Made by a program: the position numbers and the translations under genes
Source of the DNA: Argentina anserina
Taxonomy: Eukaryota; Streptophyta; Magnoliopsida; Rosales; Rosaceae
DNA: 64,000 nt
NCBI RefSeq assembly: GCF_933775445.1
Contig: NC_065876.1
Location: forward strand, 27,962,001 to 28,026,000
Direction: 5' to 3'
Shown here: positions 1 through 11,022 of the stretch, piece by piece
How the letters are laid out: every line of letters starts with the position of its first letter
Position numbering within the stretch: the stretch's first letter is position 1
The notes under the pieces: generated by a model
What the model saw: the letters and a program-made list of their open reading frames with translations, nothing else
Database searches by the model: none
What the model was told of the DNA's origin: nothing

Positions 1-463
1 AATATGGAATACACCTTTTAAAATAAATCCCTTTTCTATAACAATTCCCAAACACCATTTAACTAAATATATATTCCCAAATATATATCAATCTACCCAT
101 AATCAAATCGGTGGAGACTTCTTTGGTAGGAAAAACAAACCATAATCTTTTCCTAGTCCAATTAGGAAACAACTTCAATTCTCCTTTTGCATATCAAATC
201 TTCATGACTTGTCCTCCACACCTTTGGATCTTCATCAACTATATGGAGGCCAATATATGTACCTTCACTCTCCTAGCTTGCTTCAGTGCTCGTGACAACG
301 AATTTAACGAACGACGGTGGTGTTTGGCGTCATCCATGGTTATGTGGGTCTTACTCACATTTATAAGATCTAGCTATCAGTATTATCTATTCTTCTCAGC
401 GTTATCAAACAATATATATACACTCTGCTTAATATTCGAAAATTAGTAGTTGGATGTTGAGAT
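1..463. other. Intergenic, no gene recognised
   Basis: AT-rich sequence left of the CACTA element. A 111-codon open frame at 111-446 (+) has no recognisable domain and no convincing plant start context, so I do not call it a gene. Confidence 0.5.
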
Positions 464-3293
464 CACTACTACAAATACAACATTTCATGACAGAAAATTT
501 ATGACGTTTGATAAAAACGTCATCAAATGTTGTTTCTATGACATTTAAAAATGTAAACGTCATGGATCTAAATTTCTGCTTAACTCTATGACGTTAACTA
601 AACATCATTATAAACAATAACGTTTAATGACATTTTACAATCGTCATTAATAATATAAAAAACGTCATAAAAAAGGTTTTTCCATGACGATTTTAAGTTG
701 TCATGGAAACATTTACATGAAGTTTATCAACCGTCGTATATATTATTTGTTATGGGGTTTTTCAAGTGTCACAAACTCTGAAACAAACAATGACATGTAT
801 AAACCGTCATAAAAATATTTGACGTAAAACTTAAACACCGCGCCCAAATAGTCGCGAGGGGCATTTTCGTTGTTTCATGTAAGTTATAATTATGAAAGGG
901 TAAAAACCCTATCATTTCTTCTGCCTCTCAGTCGCATGCCTTTCCTCCACTCTCACTCCCCGACTCCCTCTACTAGCGACAATGACCACTGATCGAGCTC
1001 ACAACCACCACCTTTCACCTCCGCCATAACTAGCCGTCGTCCCAACTTTCCAGTGACCTCTCAAAACCCCATCATCGTCTCACAACCCTTGAGATGAAGA
1101 GGAGCAGAAGCCTAGAACCTGAGCATCAACTGATCCTAGAAAACCGAGCTAGCAGCACCGACAAAACTTCAAGTCATGGGCTCTTCTATTTGTTACTTCT
1201 GGCGATGATTCGGCCTCCCAAACACCAAATTGAAGTCATCGCCTTCTCTTTAGCAGAAATCCTACCAAGCGCCTTCAATTTTTGGCATCACTACCGCACC
1301 TCCACTGCTCACGGCGGATAGGGTTCACATGACCTTTCCTGCAAGGTAATCTCGTATTTCCTCTTCATTTTGGAGCTTCTGATTGTGTTGAATTGAATAT
1401 TAGTTCAACTCTTTGATTTCTAGATGATTGTGAGGAGTTGGATTCTTGATTTTGGAGAAGCATAACGATTTGGGGCTTAGAATTTACATTTAGAGGAGAA
1501 GAGGAGGCTACCAATTTAAGTTCAGCTGGAATTACGGTAAGAATCACGCAATGTTATATGAATTGAACTTGTCAAAGTTATGCTTCTTCTGTGATCAATG
1601 CTCATCATTGTCAATTCAAATGTTTGTTAGGTTAGATATAAACCGGAGAGTAATCATTGATGTTGTATTGATCATAGCTTAGCATTTTCTAATGTTGAGG
1701 CCGCTAAGCTCTTTGTGGATGCTGGCATCATTTGTATTGCTAGGTTAATATTTCCTTACCAAAAAAAAGGACCGAGAGGCTTGTCGTACACTATTTCCAA
1801 AAGGAGAATTTATTGAGGCAAGTAGCAGTTTTAAGAGGAATAGGTTTGGTTTGTTATTACCGACATAGTGAAAGAAAAGACTAAGAGCCTGTAACCAGTT
1901 ATGAGCTGACAAAACTAACATTCTCAGGTGTTCATGGATGGGCCACTAAACACATGTGAGAATAAGGATCTGAAGGGCCTCTGCAAGCTTGCCTGAGCTG
2001 GAAATCAAAGGTATGATGTGCTTCATTATAATAGCTTCTTTATATTTGTCATATTGGAAACTGATTTCTATTTCTCAAGAGTATAAAGTTGATTACTATG
2101 ATTTCAAATTAAGGTTTTTAACAGTAGTAAAGTTAAGTACATTTCACTTTGAAATTTGAAGCATACACTTTATATCTTATCATCTGGTGCTATCTTGTGA
2201 TAGCAGTATCATTTTCTATGTTGGGGCATTGATCCTGTCACTGAATTATAATGATTCTTTTCTTGGGCGTTGAGGAAATGTAAATTTTCAATATTGTTTT
2301 CAACTGCTCAAGTATTTATTTGATGCTTGATGGGTATCACAAGACAAATTAAAACAATGTGTCTTGCCTCTATAAAGTAGTTCTCAATAATTAGTGATAT
2401 GTATTTGGCACTCTGCAGTCTTTATGGTGTGTGATAGAAATAGTGTTAATTACTAATCTGAAATTTTGAATGAAGATGGGTATGTCTTTCTTCTTTGAAT
2501 TTTGAGTTAACTAATTGTTGAATATATTGGTAGGTGTATATGACAATATTGCAAGTACATGGATCAACATTGAGGTTCTCTTTAATTGTTGGTTCTCTTT
2601 AATAACTTGTATTAAATTGTTTCAAGCATATGATGCAATAATCATTCACTGTGAGTTATGAAAGGGGTGTTACTTGACTAAGACTTTCTCTGATAATGCA
2701 GTTGCTAGTGTGATGCATTGAGAAACATATGGATTACTCAGTGCAAAGGGAATCTTTAGAGGTAGCATTCCTAACCTTTGCTCTTATATATATGGTTGTG
2801 GAGTTTCTCAAGGACTATTGTAATGGAATGAGCATGGAAGAAGTTGCTAACTTGATGGCGGATAAAAAATTTGTATTTTCCATTGTATTTTCATTTTTAA
2901 TGTAATGGAACTACATTATGAAATAAATTTGATAATTTCAATGATATGGTGTCTCCAATGTAATTTTAAATAAAAAGACAATTGATTTCTGAATTAAATT
3001 CAGGAATCAAATATATATATATATATATATATATTTTAATATGTAAACTTTTCAATGATGTTTAATAAATGTTATGAATTAGTTTCTATGGTAGTTCAAA
3101 AATGTCATGGAAATCTTTTCAATGACAGTTCGAAAACGTCATAGTAAACCCATTTTATGACGTTTTGTAACTGTCATAAAATGTCTTTTATGACATTTAT
3201 TCAATGTCATCGAAGGGTATACGATGGCACCCGTATAGATGTCGATTGAGATGACGTTTGAAAAAACATCATGAGAGATATTATGTAGTAGTG
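464..3293. mobile_element. Non-autonomous CACTA (En/Spm-type) DNA transposon
   Basis: The element opens with CACTACTACAAAT and closes with ATTATGTAGTAGTG, so its ends are inverted repeats of CACTACTACA. It is flanked by a perfect 3-bp target duplication, GAT at 461-463 and 3294-3296, which is the CACTA signature. Both subterminal regions (about 480-830 and 3050-3280) are packed with short direct and inverted copies of ATGACGTTT/AAACGTCAT-type motifs, as expected for transposase-binding subterminal repeats. No transposase frame is visible, so it must be mobilised in trans. The middle (about 900-2900) is less repetitive and has apparent splice donors at about 1346, 1535 and 2008, resembling a captured, non-coding transcription unit. 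The 75-codon frame at 1094-1321 lies there and matches nothing I recognise. An (AT)n run fills 3010-3034. Orientation cannot be assigned without a transposase. Confidence 0.93.
3010..3034. repeat. (AT)n microsatellite
   Basis: Uninterrupted AT dinucleotide run of about 25 bp inside the right part of the CACTA element. Confidence 0.95.
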
Positions 3294-3296
3294 GAT

Positions 3297-3802
3297 GGTG
3301 CGTCCTCATAATTACACAACATTATAAGACCCATGTTGCATAATTATATTGATGACGATTTGGAATGTGAGATCAACCCTAGTATAATGTTCTAAAAAGC
3401 GCGTGCTTAGGCGCTATGAGGCATGTAACCGCCTCATTTTTGGCCTATTCGGCCATCCGTGGCGTTCGAGGGATTTGGCGGTTCTGGCGATCAAAATTGG
3501 TGGACTTTCAATTAAGAAAAAATTAAAATGCAGTGGAAATAAGAGAACTTCCTAATAAAGATTTTATTTCACATGATAACAACGGAAGATAAAGAAAGAG
3601 AAATGAATATTGAGTTTGAGTCTGTCACTTAAGAAATTAGGTAAGAATTTGGAGAAGAAGTACTTGAGATTTTAGTCTTTCATTTGTTTTACAATTTATC
3701 TTATGTTTTAATATTTTTATATAAACTTTGGACTTCAGTTATTTTAAGCTTAGACTATTTTGATAATTCATATTGAGCATAATTATATATTTTTAATCAT
3801 AT
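3297..3802. other. Intergenic between CACTA element and solo LTR
   Basis: No gene. The stretch 3390-3520 has a palindromic, GC-richer composition (GCGCGTGCTTAGGCGC-like) that recalls the ends of degenerate plant repeats, but I cannot define boundaries. Confidence 0.4.
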
Positions 3803-3807
3803 AAATA

Positions 3808-6507
3808 TGTCACAACTCCAAAATTTCGAGCATGAAACTCAAATTTTGAAGTCATGAAAAACACTAAACAATCTCAATGAATCGAAATCATTTAAATGTT
3901 ACAACGGCTCATCTCTGAGTTCAAAATATAACTCAGTCAAACCGATTATTACAACCACAATTTATAATTCGACATTATATAGATGAAATGTATAATCCTC
4001 ACAAAATCAATTCAAGGGAATCCACACAAATCCTCACACAAGCTGGAAATAAATAACTTCAAGTCCTCTGAGCGGTCTGTCAATTCCCACTAATCCACAC
4101 CTGCGGAGTTATCCACTACACCATCGAATTGGTGCACCGGGATTGTAAGCACAAACCCAATAAGCTTTACAGTTCGTATGAGTAAAAACAACAATAAAAC
4201 TCGCATATCAATATATACGGAAATCCACAAAAACATCAAATATAAATGCACTCATGAGTCAATGGACGGCCCATCTGGTTGTCAAAAATATGAAAATGAA
4301 AGTGTTCATGAGAAATTGGGCAACCCCTCTGTTTACCCAAATGCATTTATAATACGGGTACTAATGAACGTTGGTACACCACTATTACCCCTCCCGTAGT
4401 ACACCGCCGACATTGGACAACCTCCTGCTACCCAACATCCAAAAATATGAGTACTCATGGGCCGATAACTCATATGTTACCTCACATGCAGCACTCAGGT
4501 AGACAGACTAGAGCTCTAACTGTATTGTAACTTTCGCCCGGCCAAAGGCTAGGTTCTGATATGCCAACACGTCCGAAGACAAAACACGTTCGAAGACATA
4601 AACATGTCCGAAGACAAAACACGTTCGAAGACATAAACACGTCCGAAGACAAAAACACGTCCGAAGACTGTCCGAAGACAAACACGTCTGAAGACATAAA
4701 AATCGCCCGAAGACATAAAACTCGTCCGAAGACAAAACACGTCCGAAGACATAAAACTCGTCCGAAGATATCAAACTCGTCCGAAGACATCAAACTCGTC
4801 CGAAGACAAAATCACGTTCGAAGACAAAAACGTTTTAACAAATCTCAATGTTAAAACCACATACAATAATCATCATGTCATATTGTACAAATCAAATCAC
4901 ATGCTCGATATATAAATCTCATCACCAACGTGATCAGATTCACAACGAAATCTTGACTGTATATAATATAGCAAACTATATATATATATGTACCTATTTA
5001 CCATTTATACAAATATATATATCCCACTATATCATATACATGTCATATTTCATTCTTTAAAATTATGCATAATCTTGAATCTCCGCAAGGGTAAATTCGT
5101 AAATAAGTGAGATTTTACTCACCTTATAATCTCGAGCGTAATTTCACGATTCCGAAAGTATTTCCTTTTCTTTATTTAGCGATCACCTTGAAAAGATAAG
5201 AAAAGAATTTAGAACCGTTACGTAAATCTTAAATGCCGAAACAGTAATAATATGTTACTGTTCAGCAATTTCTGGTTTTACGAATTTACTGTTCACATAT
5301 TCACATATTTTCTGTACAAATACTCATCAATTACGTATTCTTGTACGTGTACATACTATTTACGTATTTTCTGTACGTATGTATACTATTCAAATGTAAA
5401 TACTGTCTAAGTAAATAATAATTACCGATTTTACCCTTTTGAAATTACTTTTACATTTACCGTATATAAAATAAATTTACATTTACATTACGTAAATCAC
5501 TTTTTACATTCACCGTCGTAAAAATAAATTTTACAAATTTACTGTGTTAAAAACACTATTCACGCGCCGCCGCACGTGGCAGCGCGTGGGGTACATGCGC
5601 CACCTCCGGCAGACCGCGCGTGGGGCCCACGCGCCGACACCACCAACGGCGAGCATCACGCCACCGCCGGCCCCAATCTCATCCTTTCTTCCCCCTCTTC
5701 CTCCCCACGGCCTCACGCCGCCCCTAGGTCACTCCACGCCCCTACATGCGCCGCCTAAGGCGACGGAATCTCCCCCCCTCCTCCTTCGATCCACCCTCAA
5801 AACGCCATTAAATCATCAAGCAATCACACCAATTCATTAAACAAGCGAAACCCTTACCTCGACAAGCTCGAGAACCACCGGAGGTCGGCGGAGATGGAGC
5901 TCGCACGGCGGAAAAGAAAACGCGGCTCGGGTTGCAACGTGGGGGTTCTCGGCGGCAAGGAACGGCGAGTCGACTTCGGGGTCTGCTGCAGAGGTGCCTG
6001 CGGTGCTCTTGATGTCGGCGGTGAGAGACACGGCGGGTTGGAGACGGAGATCGCCGGTGAGATTTCGAGAGGGAGGGAGAGAGTGCGATCGGGGAGAGAG
6101 ACAGATGAGGGAGGCGGGTGAGAGGAGAGAGAGAGAGGGGTTTCCAAAAATGGAAACCCTAATCAGAAAAATGTCATTTTTATACTAGTTTCCAAAATCG
6201 GAAACTAACTTCCGACGTTAATAACTTTCACATCCGATGTTCGATTCGAACGCGTGACGCGTCTACGAACTCGTATCGATGAGCTCTACAACTTCCGTGA
6301 AGGAAGTTTTTGCAAACGAGCGACGGAGAAAAAATCGATACTCACGTGGCGGAAACGTAACGTTTTTTTCTAAATAAACGTTCCGAAAACGTAAACGTTT
6401 TCGTTTCGAAACGTCGCAAGTGAACAAATGTCATTTTAAATAAATTTCACAAATTTAATAAATTTAAAACAAGCCAATAGTTGGTTACAAAAAATCGGGT
6501 TATTACA
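3808..6507. mobile_element. Solo LTR, about 2.7 kb, with 5-bp target duplication
   Basis: The segment begins TGTCACAACTCC and ends GGGTTATTACA, giving the canonical TG...CA ends of an LTR with a short inverted TGT(C/A)A/TTACA terminus. It is flanked on both sides by the same five bases, AAATA (3803-3807 and 6508-6512), the size made by retrotransposon integrase. No gag or pol, primer-binding site or second LTR is present, so this is a solo LTR left after recombination between two LTRs. At 2700 bp it is unusually long and fits large Ty3/gypsy LTRs, but the lineage is undetermined. It contains a tandem array (4561-4832) and a GC-rich stretch (about 5560-6150) full of overlapping spurious open frames. 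Confidence 0.9.
4561..4832. repeat. Minisatellite of CGTCCGAAGACA-core units
   Basis: About 14 imperfect copies of an 18-20 bp unit with the core CGTCCGAAGACA, varying mainly by C/T in TCCG/TTCG and by spacing of 1-3 bases. The array sits inside the solo LTR and creates long open frames in several frames on both strands, which are artefacts of the repeat. Confidence 0.9.
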
Positions 6508-6512
6508 AAATA

Positions 6513-7321
6513 CATGTATAAAATAAATAAATATTTAATAATTCGAATCGTCTAAGTGTTAGGAGATAGATGTCCGCCTGAGTACCACCTAACATTTTTT
6601 CAAACCTTGCCCTACTACATGCTGTCTCATGAACTATGATGACATTGTAATAAAAATAACATTCTAGTTTGGTAATATAAAAATTAGACTTCTACCCAGT
6701 TTTACAAGAGTCAGTAAAAAACCCAACGATTATCGTTGAATTTCAATTTATCATTAGCCTGTGTAACCAGTGATTGATTCAACAATCTTATATTAGTCTT
6801 TGACCAATATTGGAGCACGTTCATATTTTAACATTTGTTTGGCAAATTCCCGCAACAGACAATTAAGCAAAGCGACAAAGTTCCTTACCTTAAATGTGAT
6901 TCATCGCGATCGGGACCAAACAAAAACCTAACCCGATCAATGAATGAATCAATATATAGGTTGCTTGAGATATCTTCATAGATCGAAATGGATGAAGTTG
7001 ATCGAGCTATATATATGAACAAGTTGTTAATTAATTACATTTATGTAATGGATCGTGGCAATACAGTCACAGATGATAGAGCAACATAACCACACAAAAG
7101 AGTTGGTGTATAGAAACGTACGTAGTAATAGCCTCTCTAACATTATATTGCTCGAAGTTGCAACTCATCATAACCAATCTATTGAGTTATTTTTAATTCC
7201 TCACCGATTAGAAGGAAAGCTCTTCGGCGGCTTGATTGTTTCTTTCTGGCAAACCAAATAAAACTGTACGTGCTTCATTTCCTTTTGAAGTAAGCTTAGC
7301 TTGCCTTTACATATATACTTT
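6513..7321. other. Intergenic between two LTR elements
   Basis: Ordinary AT-rich spacer. A 68-codon frame at 7055-7261 (+) has no recognisable features. No RNA gene or repeat boundary was seen. Confidence 0.45.
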
Positions 7322-7326
7322 CCCCA

Positions 7327-8925
7327 TGATAGAGCGTTTTGTTAAAACGTCTATAATAAATCCTGTAAAATATTATCGTTAGTATAGAATAAGCAGGGAT
7401 CGTTCTTTCCGGGAAATTGAAGGGAACTCTAAACTTTTAGTGTTAACAAATAATGAGGGGTTTGAGATTGATTATTAACTACTAAAATAAAACCTAAATT
7501 ACTATTTACATGATCGACTTCTCTTTAACAAACTTAAATCAAATTTACCATTACACCACATAATTACAAGTTCAAACCTATCATGCATTCTAATTTGACC
7601 AATTACATACTTTTTAGACACCAATACAATTAGAGCCTTAGGGGAACATCTAATCATGCAAGATTTCAATTAACATTTAGATTGACTTAGGGCCTAATCT
7701 AAATTTGCATGCAATCAAATTCAATAACACTTAGAGTGGAAATCAAATAAGATTACATTTAAGCACCAAATCTTTGTTGGAGACATGTTTCATGTATGGC
7801 GTCACCCACCATGGTTTCACATGCAAATTTCCAGAATTTTTACCACTTTTAATCAACACAAACCGAACCTACTTAGGGCATGATTCGATTTGTGTCAATA
7901 TGGTTGATGAATCTAGCACTTAAACACAATCTTAGGGACTGCATCCAAGCACTAAATTCATATGCACATATCTGAAAATTATCTAAAAGTATGAGAAAGA
8001 TGATTAGAACACAATAATAGAAATACAAACTCATTAATTATAGGAAACCATCAATTTGGCAAAGAACCAAAAATCCAATAAAACAATCTGAAAATTTCGA
8101 TTCTTAATACAAAACAATAATCCCACACAAACATCATACTACAATCTTCATAGACAAAGTATTGTAAAAAAATCAAAAACGAACAAACCCGTGGAGAAGA
8201 GTTGCGAGAATCACACGTTGTAGGAACCTTGGAGGTGTGTCTTCAATGGTGATTTCGGTGGAGATGGAATTTGTATATGGGGGAGAATAGCTTGCTGTTT
8301 TGGTGAAGGATGTTTGAGGTAGTATTTTGGTAGAGGTTTGGCTCTTGAATGCAAATGAGAAGTGATCATATTTGAGAGGTGAAACCATGTATATATAGAG
8401 GAAAGATGGAGGGTTTGAAATTGCTTCTTTCTTCCTATAAACATGTCATGCTTTAATCCCTAAAACATGGAAAGTTTTATTCCCTAAAACATGCCATGCT
8501 TTAATCCATAAAACATGGAAAATTTTACTCCCTAAAACACGCCATGCTTTAATCCCTAAAACATGTCATGTTTTATTCCCTAAAACATGCCATGTTTTAT
8601 GCCTTTAATGATCATCTTCTATTTAATTGTTGCATGACTTGGCTCCATCTTTTTTTCTTTAATTATCTCTTCAATCCAATCTGAAAATAAGAAAATAAAA
8701 TCATAAGTAAGAGATAATTAGTTTCAAAACCTAACAAGGATTCCTAGTCAAACTAGGACTCTAAACCAATTATGCGTTTTAACTCATGTAAGCACAAAAA
8801 TGCATCCAATACCGCTCAAGACTCTTACTACGACTCAATGACTCAATAGTACAACAATAAGGGCTAATCAAAGTACAAATTGAGGTAAAAACATGTTAAA
8901 AACGTCGCACAAAGTGCTCCTATCA
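7327..8925. mobile_element. Solo LTR or LTR-like element with 5-bp target duplication CCCCA
   Basis: The segment opens TGATAGAGCG and closes GCTCCTATCA. The termini form the inverted repeat TGATAG/CTATCA within TG...CA ends. It is flanked by a perfect 5-bp duplication, CCCCA (7322-7326 and 8926-8930). No coding capacity for retrotransposon proteins is present. The 5-bp duplication and TG/CA ends argue for a solo LTR rather than a Mutator-type element, which would give 9 bp. A TATA-like CTATATATACATGG occurs on the minus strand near 8392, so the LTR may be in minus orientation. Lineage undetermined. Confidence 0.8.
8434..8601. repeat. 24-bp tandem repeat, seven units
   Basis: Seven head-to-tail 24-bp units of the type CCCTAAAACATGCCATGCTT plus TAAT, filling exactly 168 bp within the LTR-like element. 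Units alternate between GGAAAG and CCATGC variants in the middle. There are no unique spacers, so this is not a CRISPR-type array. Confidence 0.88.
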
Positions 8926-8930
8926 CCCCA

Positions 8931-9184
8931 GTTGAACAAGTTTGCTTCTTCTAATTCTAGGGTTTGTTCTAGTAGCTAGTGAAGACTAAATATCTGTTTC
9001 AAGAGTACTTTGATATACGTACTCTACCGGATATCTTAGATAGGAGACCAAAAAGTCTTGGCAGCCTCAGTAATATCTCCAAAGCCCTAGCAGGCTAGCT
9101 AGTTTTGTTCATTTCCCATGTCTTGATGTTTACTGTGACTTAGCTAGCTAGCAACAATTTTGGCCAACTTCACACATGTAATCT

Positions 9185-9250
<66 letters not shown>

Positions 9251-10959
9251 GCATGTATTGCAGCATTGGTTCGCTTTGCCCTACTTTAAAGCTAGCCATA
9301 ATATGATCTATCTACAAAAACTGTTGGTACGACGGTGCAGAAAGTAGGAAACCAACCAAGAGTAATGACTGGTTTCAAGTTAATACACCATGCATACATC
9401 TTTTCTGGGTTTTAAGTTAATACACCATTATCAGTTTATCACCATTATGGGAGAAATGAAAGCATACAGTTTAAGAACCAAATGTATGACTGTATGGGAG
9501 TGCGATAGAGAGAACCTAACCCGATTGTTTCACCCAATATCAGCGCGCCACCGCTGCTGGCGGCAATAACTTCGTCTTCACGACCCGATCTGGGAACTTA
9601 TGTTTTTTTTATTTGTTAATTACTCTTGTGAGGCCTTTGTACACCAAAAAATAAAAAATATATAAGATGTAGGTTACATATATGGGACTCATTGATTGAG
9701 GTAGGCACTAGAAAGAACTTCAGCAGAATATGATGTTGATCAAACCATCAAAAAGAAGATATGATGCAGAGTGGCGGATCTGGAGGAGGAAGCTAGAAGA
9801 CGAACAGTTTAATTAAGGACTTGAATTAGGTTAGTACATCAAATTAAATATTAAATCTGGGCACAATTATTATAAATCTGTTATTCTCTATTTCCTTTTA
9901 ATTAAGTTAACCATAGTTAATCATAGATTTTGTTTATTTATGTGTCAGTGTTATATTGAATGGTAACATGACCCTTGGGGGTGAACAAATTTGAATCCAT
10001 TGAAATGCCACCGTTAGCCCTCTAGCTTGATTCCAAGTTTCTACATTTATTCTAGAGTATCTTCAGTGTACGGTATGCATCTTCACATACATTTTAAACG
10101 ACATAAATTAAAAATAAAAAAATGGCTGGATTTGTTTATGTAAATACGAATTTTTTTAGATATGGCTAATTACGATAATTCATGATTTTTTCTAGATAGA
10201 CATATAAACTCTGGCTACAAAAGTACGTGATAATTTACTCTGCTATCTAATTGTTGTATGCATATGAGTGAACAGATCAATAGAGCTGGTTTTTGTTTTC
10301 ATCGTAGTCAGGAGAGAAAACGTTGAAGTTGAATACATACCGGCCATACCTTAGTTAGTTCACAAGTAATTAAACAAAATTAATTTACAATTCATCGGAA
10401 ATAAATTTACAAAACTAACAAAAAACTTATAACATGCATTTACAAACACTTAAACCGGCCTATTACCATATTGATAACAATTTGTTCAAAAATTTGTAAA
10501 AATGTCTTATGTAAAGTAATTGCAAATAACAAAAGTAACCTTACTCAAAATAATCACTCTATCTAAGCTATTTACCACAACGTACAACAGCTTATTTAAT
10601 GTCAAGTTTGTAAATGAGGGTATCATGCATTCATGCATTTACATCACAAAATTATATAATTTTTCCGTTGAGAAGAGAGAAATGATTAGGGAACAGAAAA
10701 TGGTAATGAAACATTGTGGGGGAAACAACAAAAAAATGTGACGTGGTGAACAAATAGAAATGTGTCACTAAAATTATTGAAAGAGTAATATATAATAATG
10801 AAATGTGAAGTAACTTAATGGTTGTCGATAAAATATGTTAATTGTTGTAGATCATACAGTACAGGTGTTTTCATTGCTTCAACTTTGTCCTTTCAAAGTC
10901 CCTGATCGTTTGTTCCCAAGAGGTAAAATTCCATACCTAATCCATGAAGCCTCATTTAT
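8931..10959. other. Intergenic spacer upstream of GPAT
   Basis: No gene recognised. It contains the (CT)n tract at 9186-9246. The proximal part is presumably the GPAT promoter. A 73-codon frame at 10520-10741 is unsupported. Confidence 0.5.
9186..9246. repeat. (CT)n microsatellite, about 61 bp
   Basis: Pure CT dinucleotide run of about 30 units. Tracts of this type are common in plant promoters and 5' leaders, but this one is 1.8 kb from the nearest start codon. Confidence 0.97.
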
Positions 10960-10967
10960 TATAAAAG
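10960..10967 (+). promoter_or_regulatory. Probable TATA box of the GPAT gene
   Basis: TATAAAAG lies 56 bp before the GPAT start codon. A second TATA-like run (CTATATAG, about 10986) is closer and would leave almost no leader, so the upstream one is preferred. Confidence 0.4.
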
Positions 10968-11022
10968 CTGGTATATATTGGGTCTCTATATAGTATATAC
11001 GTAAGGTGGTAGCCAACCAAAT

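Noticed and set aside
4482..4854. Several long overlapping frames on both strands (CLRTC/SSDV and VRRHK-type repeats)
   Set aside because: They are translations of the 18-20 bp minisatellite inside the solo LTR; open in many frames because the unit lacks stops.
5531..6188. Cluster of 60-98 codon frames on both strands
   Set aside because: A GC-rich part of the solo LTR keeps all frames open; none shows a domain or consistent codon use.
8434..8601. Regular 24-bp array as a CRISPR
   Set aside because: Units are directly adjacent with no spacers, in a plant genome, within an LTR-like element.
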